Origin: Phaeobacter sp. 22II1-1F12B
Lineage (GTDB): Bacteria; Pseudomonadota; Alphaproteobacteria; Rhodobacterales; Rhodobacteraceae
Assembly: GCF_002210165.1 (NCBI RefSeq)
Contig: NZ_AQQP01000016.1
Span: forward strand, 42,774-106,773
DNA length: 64,000 bases
Direction: 5' to 3'
The first letter of the stretch is position 1. Every line of letters starts with the position of its first letter. The translations under genes and the position numbers were made by a program. Under the pieces are notes generated by a model. That model made no database searches and was not told the DNA's origin. It worked only from the letters and a program-made list of their open reading frames with translations. Positions 19,095 through 27,744 of this stretch are shown piece by piece.

Positions 19095-20006
19095 ATGCCG
19101 CTGGAAATGAACAAAGAGGTTTTCATCACCTGTGCCGTGACCGGATCCGGGGGAACCCAGGACCGCAGCCCGCATGTGCCACGCTCGCCTGAAGAGATCG
19201 CTAACAGCGCGATCGCGGCGGCCAAGGCGGGCGCGGCGGTGGTGCATTGCCATGTGCGCGACCCGGAAACCGGCACGCCGAGCCGGAAAGTCGAATATTA
19301 TCGTGAGGTTACTGACCTGATCCGCGCCGCTGACGTGGACGTGGTGCTGAACCTGACCGCCGGGATGGGGGGCGATATCGTCTTTGGTTCGCCCGACGCG
19401 CCGCTGCCGCTGAACGAGGCCGGGACCGACATGATCGGGGCCAAGGAACGCATGGCGCATGTGGTCGAATGTCTGCCGGAGATCTGCACGCTCGATTGCG
19501 GGACGATGAATTTCGCCGAGGCCGATTACGTGATGGTGAACACGCCGGGCATGTTGCAGGCGATGGGCTCGATGATGACGGAGCTGGGTGTGAAGCCCGA
19601 GATCGAAGCCTTTGATGCCGGTCATTTGTGGTATGCAAAACAACTGGCTAAGGACGGTATCCTTGACAGCCCGGCGCTGGTGCAACTGTGTATGGGCGTG
19701 CCTTGGGGCGCGCCGGATGACCTCAATACTTTCATGGCGATGGTCAATAACGTGCCGAGCGACTGGACCTTTTCCGGCTTTGGCCTTGGGCGCAACCAGA
19801 TGGCCTATGTGGCGGCTTCGGTTCTGGCGGGCGGCCATGTGCGCGTGGGTCTGGAAGACAACCTCTGGCTGGAAAAAGGCGTGCTGGCGGAGAACTGGCA
19901 GCTGGTTGACCGGGCGAAGACCATCATCGAGAGCATGGGCGCCAAGGTCATCGGGCCTGAAGCCGTGCGTGAGAAACTTGGCCTGACCAAGCGGATGCCC
20001 AAGTGA
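19095..20006 (+). CDS. cdhC: Beta-keto acid cleavage enzyme (3-dehydrocarnitine:acetyl-CoA)
   Basis: BKACE (formerly DUF849) family enzyme, 303 aa. In carnitine breakdown it condenses 3-dehydrocarnitine with acetyl-CoA to give betainyl-CoA and acetoacetate. VVHCHVRDPETG near residue 50 supplies His ligands of the metal site, with LNLTAGMGG, LDCGTMNF, EIEAFDAGHLW and VRVGLEDNLW as further family landmarks. AGAAGGAAAA precedes the ATG at 19095, which removes a spurious N-terminal extension. It is the first gene of a run including the carnitine dehydrogenase, which makes the substrate assignment within this broad family reasonably secure. Confidence 0.8.
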   Translation: MPLEMNKEVFITCAVTGSGGTQDRSPHVPRSPEEIANSAIAAAKAGAAVVHCHVRDPETGTPSRKVEYYREVTDLIRAADVDVVLNLTAGMGGDIVFGSPDAPLPLNEAGTDMIGAKERMAHVVECLPEICTLDCGTMNFAEADYVMVNTPGMLQAMGSMMTELGVKPEIEAFDAGHLWYAKQLAKDGILDSPALVQLCMGVPWGAPDDLNTFMAMVNNVPSDWTFSGFGLGRNQMAYVAASVLAGGHVRVGLEDNLWLEKGVLAENWQLVDRAKTIIESMGAKVIGPEAVREKLGLTKRMPK

Positions 20007-20041
20007 TTGCTGACGGGCGGTGGAAAGGGGCGGTGACAGGC

Positions 20042-20590
20042 ATGCACAAGCCGTGCACAAGCCGTACACCCCCTGTACACCGCCGCAGCGCAGCATTGGC
20101 GGGGCTTTTGCTGCTGTTCGCCGGGTGCGGCGGATTCGGCGAGGCGCCGGGTTATCGCGACCCGGAGGCGCCGATTGCGGCGACGACACGGTTCGAACCG
20201 GCAGAGTTTGCCGGAACCTATTATGTCGTCGCGGCTTTCGTGGCCGAGGGGCAGGCCCCCCATGCGCTGCCGGTTACCTACGCTTGGGACAGTGCGTCCG
20301 AGAACTTTGACGTCGGTGGCGGGCCGGGCGCGCCCGAGGCGCGTTTTGCACCGCTTGAGGTTATCAAACCGGGTCGTCTGCGTCCGGTAGGGCGCAGCGG
20401 CGTCGAAGACGAAATCTGGGTGCTCTGGACGGATGCGGATTACCGCACCGTGGTGATCAGCGACCGGGCGGGTTCTTTCGGGCAGATCCTTGATCGGAAC
20501 CCCGGTGGATCGCCCGACCGGATCGCGGCGGCGCGGGATATCCTCGACTGGTACGGGTTCGACCTGAGCAAGCTGGAAATGGCGAAATAG
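20042..20590 (+). CDS. Lipocalin-like lipoprotein inside the carnitine cluster
   Basis: Predicted outer- or inner-membrane lipoprotein of about 182 aa. The N-terminus has basic residues, then ALAGLLLLFAGC, a lipobox with the acylated Cys. The mature part has the lipocalin-type start FAGTYYVVAAF, a central EIWVLWTDADYRTVVI strand pair and a C-terminal helix (ARDILDWYGFDLSKLEM), much like Blc lipocalins. An earlier GTG at 20003 overlaps the stop of cdhC; the ATG at 20042 gives a better signal peptide. Its codons 1-10 lie in an 11-bp direct repeat (GCACAAGCCGT twice). Its role among carnitine genes is unknown; binding a hydrophobic or acylated compound is a guess. Confidence 0.65.
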   Translation: MHKPCTSRTPPVHRRSAALAGLLLLFAGCGGFGEAPGYRDPEAPIAATTRFEPAEFAGTYYVVAAFVAEGQAPHALPVTYAWDSASENFDVGGGPGAPEARFAPLEVIKPGRLRPVGRSGVEDEIWVLWTDADYRTVVISDRAGSFGQILDRNPGGSPDRIAAARDILDWYGFDLSKLEMAK

Positions 20591-20664
20591 GCCGCGTTTG
20601 GGCGGCTGGACGAAAGGGCCGGGCAGAGGTCGCGCACCCGCCCGATAAAGAAGAGAGACAGGAT

Positions 20665-22140
20665 ATGACAAAGACAGCAGCGATTGTTGGTGGTGGGGTG
20701 ATCGGCGGCGGATGGGCCGCGAGGTTCCTGCTGAACGGGTGGAACGTGCAGGTGTTCGACCCCGACCCGGAAGCCGAGCGCAAGATCGGCGAAGTGCTGG
20801 CCAATGCGCGGCGCTCACTTCCGGGGCTTTCGGATGCACCGCTGCCCGAGGAAGGCAAGCTGAGCTTTCACGACGACATGGGCGCGGCGCTGAAGGGTGC
20901 CGTCTGGATTCAGGAAAGCGTGCCGGAAGTGCTGGAGCTCAAGCACAAGATTTTTGCGCAGATCCAGACGCATTGCGACAAGGGCGCCGTGATCGGTTCT
21001 TCGACTTCGGGCTTCAAGCCGAGCGAACTGCAGCAGGGCTCGGACGCGCCGGGGCAGATCATCGTGACCCATCCTTTCAACCCGGTCTACCTGCTGCCGC
21101 TGATCGAAGTGGTGACGACCGAGGCGAACGATGCCGCATTCATCGAGGCGGCCAAGTCAGAGCTGACCGGGCTTGGGCTGTACCCGCTGCATGTGAAGAA
21201 AGAGATCGACGCGCATATCGCGGACCGTTTCCTTGAAGCCGTTTGGCGCGAGGCGCTGTGGCTCTTGAAGGACGGGATCGCCACGACTGAAGAGATCGAC
21301 AATGCGATCCGCTATGGCTTTGGCATCCGCTGGGCGCAGATGGGGCTGTTCGAGACCTATCGCGTGGCCGGGGGCGAAGCGGGGATGAAGCATTTCATGG
21401 CGCAGTTCGGGCCTTGCCTAAAATTCCCATGGACCAAGCTGATGGATGTGCCCGAGTTCAATGACGAGCTGGTCGACCTGATCGCCGGGCAATCGGATGA
21501 ACAGTCCGGGGCCTATTCGATCCGCGAGCTGGAGCGCATCCGCGACAATAACCTTGTGGCCATGATGCGCGCGCTCAAGGCACAGGACTGGGGCGCGGGC
21601 GCGCTTTTGAAGTCGCACGATACGCTGCTGAAGGGCGGCACGCCGCTCGGCACGCCGCTTGAGGCGATGGGCGATCTGAGCCAGCCGATCGTGACGCTGT
21701 CGCGGGCGGTGCCGCTCGACTGGACCGATTACAACGGTCACATGACGGAATCGCGCTACCTCGATGCCTTTGCCCAATCGACCGACCGGTTCATGGAGCT
21801 GATCGGCGCGGATAGCGACTATATCGCGAATGGCATGAGCTATTTCACCGCCGAGACTCATATCCGCCATCTGGACGAGGTGCTGGCGGGCGAGCGGATC
21901 GAGGTGCGCACGCAGATGCTGGTGGGCAAGGGCAAGAAACTGCACCTGTTCCATTCCATGTATGCGGGCGACAAGCTGCTTGCGACGGGTGAAAGCTTCT
22001 TGCTGCATGTGAGTCTTGAGACGCGCCGTCCCTGCGAGCCGTCCGAGGCGGTGTCTGCGGCGATGGCGAAAATCGCCGAGGCGCAGGCCGGGCTGCCCTA
22101 TCCCGAAGGGGCAGGCAGCGCGATCCGGGCGCCGAAGTGA
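20665..22140 (+). CDS. lcdH: Carnitine 3-dehydrogenase / betainyl-CoA thioesterase fusion
   Basis: Bifunctional enzyme of 491 aa. Residues 1-310 form a 3-hydroxyacyl-CoA-dehydrogenase-type NAD domain (GGGVIGGGWAARFLLNGW at the N-terminus; STSGFKPSEL, THPFNPVYLLPLIEV and YGFGIRWAQMG further on), which oxidises L-carnitine to 3-dehydrocarnitine. After a linker, about 350-480 is a hotdog thioesterase domain (LDWTDYNGHMTESRYLDAF). In Pseudomonas these activities are the separate proteins CdhA and CdhB. Together with the BKACE this gives carnitine to glycine betaine. AGAGACAGGAT precedes the ATG, and the stop overlaps the next gene by 4 bp (GTGA). Confidence 0.85.
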   Translation: MTKTAAIVGGGVIGGGWAARFLLNGWNVQVFDPDPEAERKIGEVLANARRSLPGLSDAPLPEEGKLSFHDDMGAALKGAVWIQESVPEVLELKHKIFAQIQTHCDKGAVIGSSTSGFKPSELQQGSDAPGQIIVTHPFNPVYLLPLIEVVTTEANDAAFIEAAKSELTGLGLYPLHVKKEIDAHIADRFLEAVWREALWLLKDGIATTEEIDNAIRYGFGIRWAQMGLFETYRVAGGEAGMKHFMAQFGPCLKFPWTKLMDVPEFNDELVDLIAGQSDEQSGAYSIRELERIRDNNLVAMMRALKAQDWGAGALLKSHDTLLKGGTPLGTPLEAMGDLSQPIVTLSRAVPLDWTDYNGHMTESRYLDAFAQSTDRFMELIGADSDYIANGMSYFTAETHIRHLDEVLAGERIEVRTQMLVGKGKKLHLFHSMYAGDKLLATGESFLLHVSLETRRPCEPSEAVSAAMAKIAEAQAGLPYPEGAGSAIRAPK

Positions 22141-22898
22141 AACGCCGGGTTCTGATCACGGCGGGCGCGGGCGGGATCGGCCGCGCCATGGGCGAAGCGT
22201 TTGACGCGGCCGGGTTCGGCGTCTGGGTATCGGATGTGGACGAGGCGGCGCTGGCTGCCTGTCCCGATGGCTGGGAAACGCGCCGCACGGATGTGTCAGA
22301 CGAGGCGGCGGTCGAGGCTCTGTTTGCAGAAGTAGCAGGCAAATGGGGCGGGCTGGATGTGCTTTGCATCAATGCCGGGATCGCCGGGCCGACGGAGTCA
22401 GTTGAGAATGTCGCGCTGGCGGACTGGCGCGCCTGTCTTGGGGTGACTTTGGACGGGGCGTTCCTGACCGCGAAACATGCCATTCCCCTGTTGAAGAAGG
22501 GGCAGGCCGGGTCGATCGTCGTGACCTCTTCGACCGCCGGGCAATATGGCTATCCCAATCGCTCGCCCTATGCGGCGGCGAAATGGGGGGTGATCGGGCT
22601 GATGAAAACCCTCGCGATGGAACTGGGCGGCGATGGCATTCGCGCCAACGCGATCTGCCCCGGCGCGGTGGAAGGGCCGCGTATGGAGGGCGTGTTGCAG
22701 CGTGAAGCGGCGGCCAAGAGGATGACCCGCGATCAGGTCTATGACGGTTATGCAAGCGGCACCGCGATGGGACGGTTCGTCGAGGCGCGGGACATCGCGG
22801 ACATGGCGGTGTTTCTGGGCAGTGACGCGTCGCGGCTGGTCTCTGGTCAGGTGATCGCGGTGGACGGGTTCACGGTGAATCCGGACCCGAAGGTGTAA
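22137..22898 (+). CDS. SDR family oxidoreductase of the carnitine cluster
   Basis: Classical short-chain dehydrogenase/reductase (253 aa). It has the nucleotide-binding motif AGAGGIGRAMGEAF, the INAG motif, the SSTAGQYGY serine region, and YAAAKWG with the catalytic Tyr and Lys. The C-terminus (VSGQVIAVDGFTVNPDP) is usual for the FabG-like group. It starts with GTG overlapping the stop of the dehydrogenase gene by 4 bp, which argues for translational coupling and a role linked to carnitine or acetoacetate/betaine metabolism. The substrate itself is not predictable; 3-hydroxybutyrate or a carnitine-related alcohol are possibilities. Confidence 0.75.
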   Translation: MKRRVLITAGAGGIGRAMGEAFDAAGFGVWVSDVDEAALAACPDGWETRRTDVSDEAAVEALFAEVAGKWGGLDVLCINAGIAGPTESVENVALADWRACLGVTLDGAFLTAKHAIPLLKKGQAGSIVVTSSTAGQYGYPNRSPYAAAKWGVIGLMKTLAMELGGDGIRANAICPGAVEGPRMEGVLQREAAAKRMTRDQVYDGYASGTAMGRFVEARDIADMAVFLGSDASRLVSGQVIAVDGFTVNPDPKV

Positions 22899-22907
22899 TC
22901 AAGCGGC

Positions 22908-22932
22908 GCGCCTGTCGGCGCATTATTTTTAT
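22908..22932 (+). terminator. Terminator of the carnitine cluster
   Basis: Stem GCGCC-TGTC-GGCGC ten bases after the SDR stop, followed by ATTATTTTTATTT. This is a short but GC-pure stem with a T-rich tail. Confidence 0.6.
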
Positions 22933-23043
22933 TTATTTGCCGTGCCTTCGCGGGGTTTGTGCTTGTCGCGAGGGCGCGGTTCAGCGGAGCGCCCGTGGCG
23001 CGTTCCCCTTGTTTGATTTGCCGCCTGTCGCGAAGGGTGCGCG

Positions 23044-23904
23044 TTACCGGATATCGTCGCGCAGGCGTTTCAGATGCGTGGGGAAGTGGCGGGCCGAGAG
23101 GTCGGCCTCGCGCACGAGCATGTCGAAATGGCCGGTGAAGGTGGCGATGCGGTCGCTGTCGCGGAAAGCCATGTAGTGACCGCCCGCGTAAAAGACGCAG
23201 AGCAACGGGCCGAAAATGGTGATCGGCGCGGAATAAAGCCGTTTCGCATCAAAGAGATAGATCCGCAGTCGCGGGTAGAGCTGGTCGCAGAGTCCAAGCA
23301 GGAAATCGATCTGGTCGCGCCGCAGGTCGGGGTCGAGATCGTGATAATAGCCGATGCCCTGCGCGAAGCAGTAAAGCTCGTGGATCGGGATGCAGATCTC
23401 GTAATCCGAGGCCGAGCCGCGCATCCATTGCAGGCGGTCCTCGGAAGCGCCGATGGCCTGATCGGCGGTACGGCCCAGATGGGGTTTGTATTCCCATTCG
23501 ATCAGGGCACGTGTCTTGAGCATGTCGGGCAGGGAGGCGGGCACGTGGCGGATTTTGTAGCCTGCCGCCTCTTTGTGCCAGTCGAAGATTTTCTCATCCA
23601 CCAGCGCGCGCGGGGCCTCGGTAAGCGAGAGGGAGCCTGCCATGAGTTCCGCCGCGCTTTCGCGCCGGTCCGAGAGCGACAGCAGCCAGTCGGCGGATAC
23701 CCCGAGCACCGAGGCGCAGGCCCCCACCACATTGGCGTTGGGCAGGCGCGCGCCCTCATCCGCCAGAAGCTGGGAGATGGTCGAACGGTCGACCCCGATC
23801 CGCCGCGACAGCTCGCTTTGCGTGGTGCCGGTCTGGGCCATCGCATCGGCGAGGCGGGCGCGGAATTGGGCGGCCCTTAACCTTTTGTCCATTTTTTCGA
23901 TCAT
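23044..23904 (-). CDS. XRE-family transcription regulator
   Basis: Regulator of 286 aa. Residues about 15-70 are a lambda-repressor-like HTH (TQSELSRRIGVDRSTISQLLADEG, ending VLGVSADWLLSLSD). The large C-terminal part (about 85-286) has no family I recognise; it contains CIPIHELYCFAQGIGYYHDLD and YLFDAKRLYSAPITIFGP and may be a ligand-sensing domain. An in-frame ATG four codons downstream (23892) is an alternative start. It is divergent from the fatty acid desaturase gene, with inverted repeats between, so it probably controls that gene and itself. Confidence 0.7.
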   Translation of the reverse strand: MIEKMDKRLRAAQFRARLADAMAQTGTTQSELSRRIGVDRSTISQLLADEGARLPNANVVGACASVLGVSADWLLSLSDRRESAAELMAGSLSLTEAPRALVDEKIFDWHKEAAGYKIRHVPASLPDMLKTRALIEWEYKPHLGRTADQAIGASEDRLQWMRGSASDYEICIPIHELYCFAQGIGYYHDLDPDLRRDQIDFLLGLCDQLYPRLRIYLFDAKRLYSAPITIFGPLLCVFYAGGHYMAFRDSDRIATFTGHFDMLVREADLSARHFPTHLKRLRDDIR

Positions 23905-23935
23905 TTGTTAATAAATATCATCATTGTGGAGATTT

Positions 23936-23969
23936 GTTTACTGTAAACCGAATTGTCACAGTTTTGTGA
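23936..23969. promoter_or_regulatory. Operator candidates between XRE regulator and desaturase
   Basis: A perfect palindrome GTTTAC-T-GTAAAC lies at 23936-23948, and a second inverted repeat TCACA-GTTT-TGTGA at 23956-23969. The half-site TGTTTACT recurs at 23973-23980. All lie in the 104-bp divergent promoter region and are likely regulator binding sites. Confidence 0.55.
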
Positions 23970-24008
23970 TGCTGTTTACTGGGGGCGGGACAGACACGGA
24001 AAATAACA

Positions 24009-24935
24009 ATGACAATTGCGACTCGCGCGGGGGTACAGGACCGCGCGCCGACGGTGGAATGGGTTACATTCCTATTGATAACAGGGTGTTACGGAACTTG
24101 GATGGGGGCCTTGTTCTGGGCAGCAGCGCCTCTGGGGGCTTTGATCATACCGGTGGTTGCCTTTGCCGCCGTTCTGCATTCATCGCTGACCCATGAGGCG
24201 CTGCATGGTCACCCGTTTCGCAGCCGTTTCTGGAACGAGGCGGTGATGTTCCTGCCGCTGTCGCTGACCGTGCCCTATGCGCGGTTCCGCGATCTGCATC
24301 TGGCGCATCACCGCGATTCAAACCTGACCGATCCTTACGACGATCCCGAAAGCAATTACCTTGACCCCGTTGTTTGGGCGCGGCTGCCCATGTGGCAGCG
24401 CGGGCTCTTGCGGGTCAACAACACGCTGGCGGGGCGCATCCTGATCGGGCCGGCCATCGGGCAGGTGGTGTTCATGGTGTCAGAGCTGCGCCTGCTCCGG
24501 GCCGGGGAACCGGGCGTATTGCGGGCGTGGATCGCGCATCTGATCGGCGTGGCACTGGTATTGGCGCTGGTCTGGCTCTCGCCGATGCCGCTCTGGGCCT
24601 ATCTCGTGGCCTGCTATATCGCGCTGGGCGTGCTGCGCATCCGTACGTTCCTTGAGCATCAGGCCCATGAAAAGGTGCGTGGGCGCACGGTGATCATCGA
24701 GGATCGCGGCGTGCTGGCGTTTCTTTTTCTGAACAACAACCTGCACATGGTCCATCACATGCACCCCGGCGTGCCTTGGTACCGGCTGCCTGCGGTCTAC
24801 CGGGCGGGTCGGGCGCGCTTTCTGGCGATCAACAAGGGCTATACCTACCGGTCCTATGGCGAGGTGTTCCGACGCTTTTTCCTGCGTGCGAAGGATCCGG
24901 TGGTGCATCCGCTCTGGCGGGGGCCGGGAAAGTAA
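24009..24935 (+). CDS. Membrane fatty acid desaturase
   Basis: Integral-membrane non-haem di-iron desaturase (308 aa). The three histidine boxes are present: HEALHGH at about residues 62-68, HLAHH at about 97-101 and HMVHHMHP near residue 250. Four or so hydrophobic segments flank them. It introduces a double bond into acyl chains or modifies a related lipid. The target lipid cannot be told from the sequence. Regulation by the divergent XRE gene is suggested by palindromes in the shared promoter. The EamA gene follows after 14 bp. Confidence 0.8.
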   Translation: MTIATRAGVQDRAPTVEWVTFLLITGCYGTWMGALFWAAAPLGALIIPVVAFAAVLHSSLTHEALHGHPFRSRFWNEAVMFLPLSLTVPYARFRDLHLAHHRDSNLTDPYDDPESNYLDPVVWARLPMWQRGLLRVNNTLAGRILIGPAIGQVVFMVSELRLLRAGEPGVLRAWIAHLIGVALVLALVWLSPMPLWAYLVACYIALGVLRIRTFLEHQAHEKVRGRTVIIEDRGVLAFLFLNNNLHMVHHMHPGVPWYRLPAVYRAGRARFLAINKGYTYRSYGEVFRRFFLRAKDPVVHPLWRGPGK

Positions 24936-24949
24936 GCCATTAGCATGGC

Positions 24950-25849
24950 ATGGAATTATGGATACCCGTAACGCTTGCGGCCGCGTCGTTCCAGACGGCG
25001 CGGTTCATGCTGCAAAAGACGCTGAGCACCACGCGGCTGAGCGCGGCCGGTGCGACGTTCGCGCGGTTTCTTTATTCCGCGCCCTTTGTGCTGATCGCGC
25101 TGGCGATCTATCTTTTCGCCACCGGGAAATCCCTGCCACCTCTGGGGCCAGCCTTTTGGGGCTTTGCCGCGGTGGGCGGGCTGACGCAGATTCTGGCCAC
25201 CGTCTTTGTCGTGATGCTGTTCAAGCAGCGCAATTTCGCGGTGGGGATCACCTTTAAGAAAACCGAGGTGATCCAGACCGCGCTGGTTGGCTGGGTGGTG
25301 CTGGGCGAGGGTGTGAGCCTGCCTGCCTTTCTGGCCATTCTGATCGGGTTGATCGCGGTGCTGATCCTGTCGAAGACGCCCGAGATCACTGGGCCTTGGT
25401 GGCGGCAACTGACCTCGCGCGGGCCGTTGCTGGGGCTGGGGTCGGGCGTGCTTTTCGCGATCTCGGGCGTGACTTATCGCGGCGCATCGCTTCAGCTTGA
25501 CCTTGCCGCGCCCGAACGGGCCGGGATCACGCTGGCGGCGGTGGTGACGATGCAGATGATCGCAATGGCGATCTGGCTGACATGGCGCGAGCCGACCGAG
25601 ATCCGTGCGGTCTGGGCGGCGCGGCGCACGGCGGTCTGGATCGGGCTGACCTCGATGGCGGGGTCGTTCTGCTGGTTCACGGCCTTTACCTTGCAGAACG
25701 CCGCCTATGTGAACGCGCTGGGCCAGATCGAGATGGTGCTTTCCCTGCTGGCGACCGTGCTGTTCTTTCGCGAGAAAGTGTCCATGCGCGAGTTGTTCGG
25801 CATGGCGCTGCTGGGCCTGTCGATCCTTGTGCTGATCGCGGTGATCTAA
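24950..25849 (+). CDS. EamA/DMT family transporter
   Basis: Drug/metabolite-transporter superfamily protein of 299 aa with about ten hydrophobic helices in two EamA repeats (first half ending LIGLIAVLILSKTPE, second half ending LLGLSILVLIAVI). It is probably an inner-membrane exporter of small metabolites. The gap of 14 bp to the desaturase suggests co-transcription. It ends 4 bp from the convergent Nudix gene. Confidence 0.8.
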   Translation: MELWIPVTLAAASFQTARFMLQKTLSTTRLSAAGATFARFLYSAPFVLIALAIYLFATGKSLPPLGPAFWGFAAVGGLTQILATVFVVMLFKQRNFAVGITFKKTEVIQTALVGWVVLGEGVSLPAFLAILIGLIAVLILSKTPEITGPWWRQLTSRGPLLGLGSGVLFAISGVTYRGASLQLDLAAPERAGITLAAVVTMQMIAMAIWLTWREPTEIRAVWAARRTAVWIGLTSMAGSFCWFTAFTLQNAAYVNALGQIEMVLSLLATVLFFREKVSMRELFGMALLGLSILVLIAVI

Positions 25850-25853
25850 GGGC

Positions 25854-26549
25854 CTAGTCCGGTTGCGGGTAGCCCTTGAGGCGCAGGAACAGGCTCTCTT
25901 CGGCACCATTGTGGAAATAGGGCACGGATTCGGGCGGGTTTTCATCGCGTACGCGGGCCTCGACCTCGGCCAGGACCACCTCGGTGATGAAGGGCAGGTC
26001 GAAATTGCGCGCGTCGGTCAGCTTGATCCATTGCAGGTGTGAAAGCTCGTCGCAGGCGGCGTCGAAATCATCCAGATCGCCCTGGATATGAGTGGCATCG
26101 ACAAGGAAGAAGCGCGCATCGAAACGGCGCGGGCGGCCCGGCGGCGTGAGCGCACGGAACACGAATTGCAGCGCCTCGGCTGAGGGCAGATGGCCGGTTG
26201 CGGCAAAGGTTTCCCAGTCGGGCGGCGGGGCCATGGGCCAGTCGCCGGGCGTGCCGAGCACCAGTCCGGTTTCCTCCCACAATTCGCGGATCGCCCCGGC
26301 GGCCAGCGCGTGCTGAAGCCCCGGTTCGGCGTTTTCGGCCAAGCGTTCACTACAGAGCGCAGGCAGCGGGCGGGCCAGCGGGATCTCTGCATCGCCCGGG
26401 TCGATGGCACCGCCGGGAAAGACGAACTTGTTGGGCATAAACGCGGCCTTGGCGCCGCGCTGTCCCATCAGGATGGCAGGTTCATGATGCCGGTCGCGCA
26501 GCACGATAACCGTGGCCGCGTTCCGGATTGCCGATTTGTCTATGCTCAT
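25854..26549 (-). CDS. Nudix hydrolase
   Basis: Pyrophosphohydrolase of about 231 aa. The Nudix box is split by an insertion of about 30 residues: FPGGAIDPGD comes first and AAGAIRELWEETGL, with the REx2EE core, follows later. This spacing is typical of the NUDT19-like group, some members of which act on CoA or acyl-CoA. The ATG at 26549 is preferred because GGGGGCGA precedes it and the extra upstream 26 residues are basic and low-complexity. It lies 25 bp downstream of the DUF983 gene on the same strand. Confidence 0.8.
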   Translation of the reverse strand: MSIDKSAIRNAATVIVLRDRHHEPAILMGQRGAKAAFMPNKFVFPGGAIDPGDAEIPLARPLPALCSERLAENAEPGLQHALAAGAIRELWEETGLVLGTPGDWPMAPPPDWETFAATGHLPSAEALQFVFRALTPPGRPRRFDARFFLVDATHIQGDLDDFDAACDELSHLQWIKLTDARNFDLPFITEVVLAEVEARVRDENPPESVPYFHNGAEESLFLRLKGYPQPD

Positions 26550-26574
26550 TCGCCCCCCGTTCGCGGGGCGTCTC

Positions 26575-27000
26575 TTAGCCGGTTTTCCCGAAGCCATAGA
26601 GTTGCCGCGCCCATTGATAGCCGACAATCGCCCCTTTCAGTCTGGGCAGAAGGTAGAGGGATAAACCAACGCAGCCAACCGCAAAAATGGTGAAGAGCGT
26701 CAGCGGCTCGGGGCGCCATGTGACAAAGGTGAAATGGAGACCCGGTGCCATGAGGTGGCCGACGATGAGGATCGTCAGATAGGCCGGACCGTCATCGGCG
26801 CGGTGGTGGAACAGTTCCTGCCGGCAGACCTGGCAGGTATCGTTCACCTTGAGATAACCCGTGAGCAGCGGACCCGAGCCGCAATTGGGGCATTTGCGCC
26901 GCCAGCCGCGCCAGAGCGCGGGTTTCAGCGGGCGGTCGCCCGTTTCCGGTTCGCTGTCCGGCAGGGTTGATCCGGTCGGCATCGTGGTCTCATCGGTCAT
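26575..27000 (-). CDS. DUF983 small membrane protein with zinc-ribbon motif
   Basis: 141-aa protein. After an acidic N-terminus come two CxxC pairs (CPNC at about 37-40 and CQVC about 19 residues later), a zinc-ribbon-like arrangement, then two hydrophobic segments (AYLTILIVGHLMAPGLHF and FTIFAVGCVGLSLYLL). This matches DUF983, a family of unknown function widespread in Alphaproteobacteria. The ATG at 27000 is chosen to match the family start. It heads a two-gene unit with the Nudix hydrolase and is divergent from the EF-hand gene. Confidence 0.75.
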   Translation of the reverse strand: MTDETTMPTGSTLPDSEPETGDRPLKPALWRGWRRKCPNCGSGPLLTGYLKVNDTCQVCRQELFHHRADDGPAYLTILIVGHLMAPGLHFTFVTWRPEPLTLFTIFAVGCVGLSLYLLPRLKGAIVGYQWARQLYGFGKTG

Positions 27001-27194
27001 GACTAAGGTACTCCTGCCGCGCAAGATACGGTCTGCCGGGCGATCCGAAAGGGGGCAGATCGCCGTTGCGGCGGGATGTCGCAAAGGCGGGGGAATAAAA
27101 AAAATCCGACGGGGATGCGACGGAAACCCGGGGGGGCCGCGTTTGAGATGTATGGTCGGTGGGACAAGCCGGTCGAGTAAAGAGGAAAGATATC

Positions 27195-27698
27195 ATGAAT
27201 TATAAAGGTTTTATCTCGGGCATCCTGGTCGTTGCAGCGACTGTGACGGCAACGTCGGTTCTGGCCGAAGGCCGCATGCACCCGCGTCCCGAGCCGATCA
27301 GCTTTGAGTCGCTCGACACCAATGGCGATGGCAGCATCACCATGGAAGAGATGGAAGCTCATCGAATGAATCGTTTCAACGAAGGCGATGCGAACGGTGA
27401 CGGCGTTCTGGACCGCGATGAAATGCTGGCCGGTGCGATGAAGCGGGCCGAAGCCCGGGTCGATGGCATGATCGAGCGCTTTGACAAGGATAGCGATGGC
27501 ATGCTTTCCGCAGAGGAAATGCCGCAGCCGCCGCAGGACCGCGCCGAGCGGATGTTCAACCGGGTCGACGCCAATGATGACGGTGCCATCTCGGAAGAGG
27601 AATTCGCCCAGATGCAGGAGCGGATGAAAGAGCGTCACCGGGACGGGCACATGAAGCGCGGCGACAAGGGCCAGGCGAAACCCGCACCGCAGGACTAA
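27195..27698 (+). CDS. Exported EF-hand protein
   Basis: Periplasmic 167-aa protein with signal peptide MNYKGFISGILVVAATVTATSVLA up to about residue 24. Four EF-hand loops follow: DTNGDGSITMEE, DANGDGVLDRDE, DKDSDGMLSAEE and DANDDGAISEEE. The C-terminal 25 residues are basic. AGAGGAAAG precedes the ATG. Calcium binding in the periplasm is a confident inference; the role is unknown. The following genes encode an ECF sigma factor, a putative anti-sigma and a CpxP-like protein, so it may be part of a cation or envelope stress response. Confidence 0.8.
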   Translation: MNYKGFISGILVVAATVTATSVLAEGRMHPRPEPISFESLDTNGDGSITMEEMEAHRMNRFNEGDANGDGVLDRDEMLAGAMKRAEARVDGMIERFDKDSDGMLSAEEMPQPPQDRAERMFNRVDANDDGAISEEEFAQMQERMKERHRDGHMKRGDKGQAKPAPQD

Positions 27699-27744
27699 GC
27701 GGATGCCGGGACGCGCGATCCTGAGCGGCTTGCCACAGGAGGGC

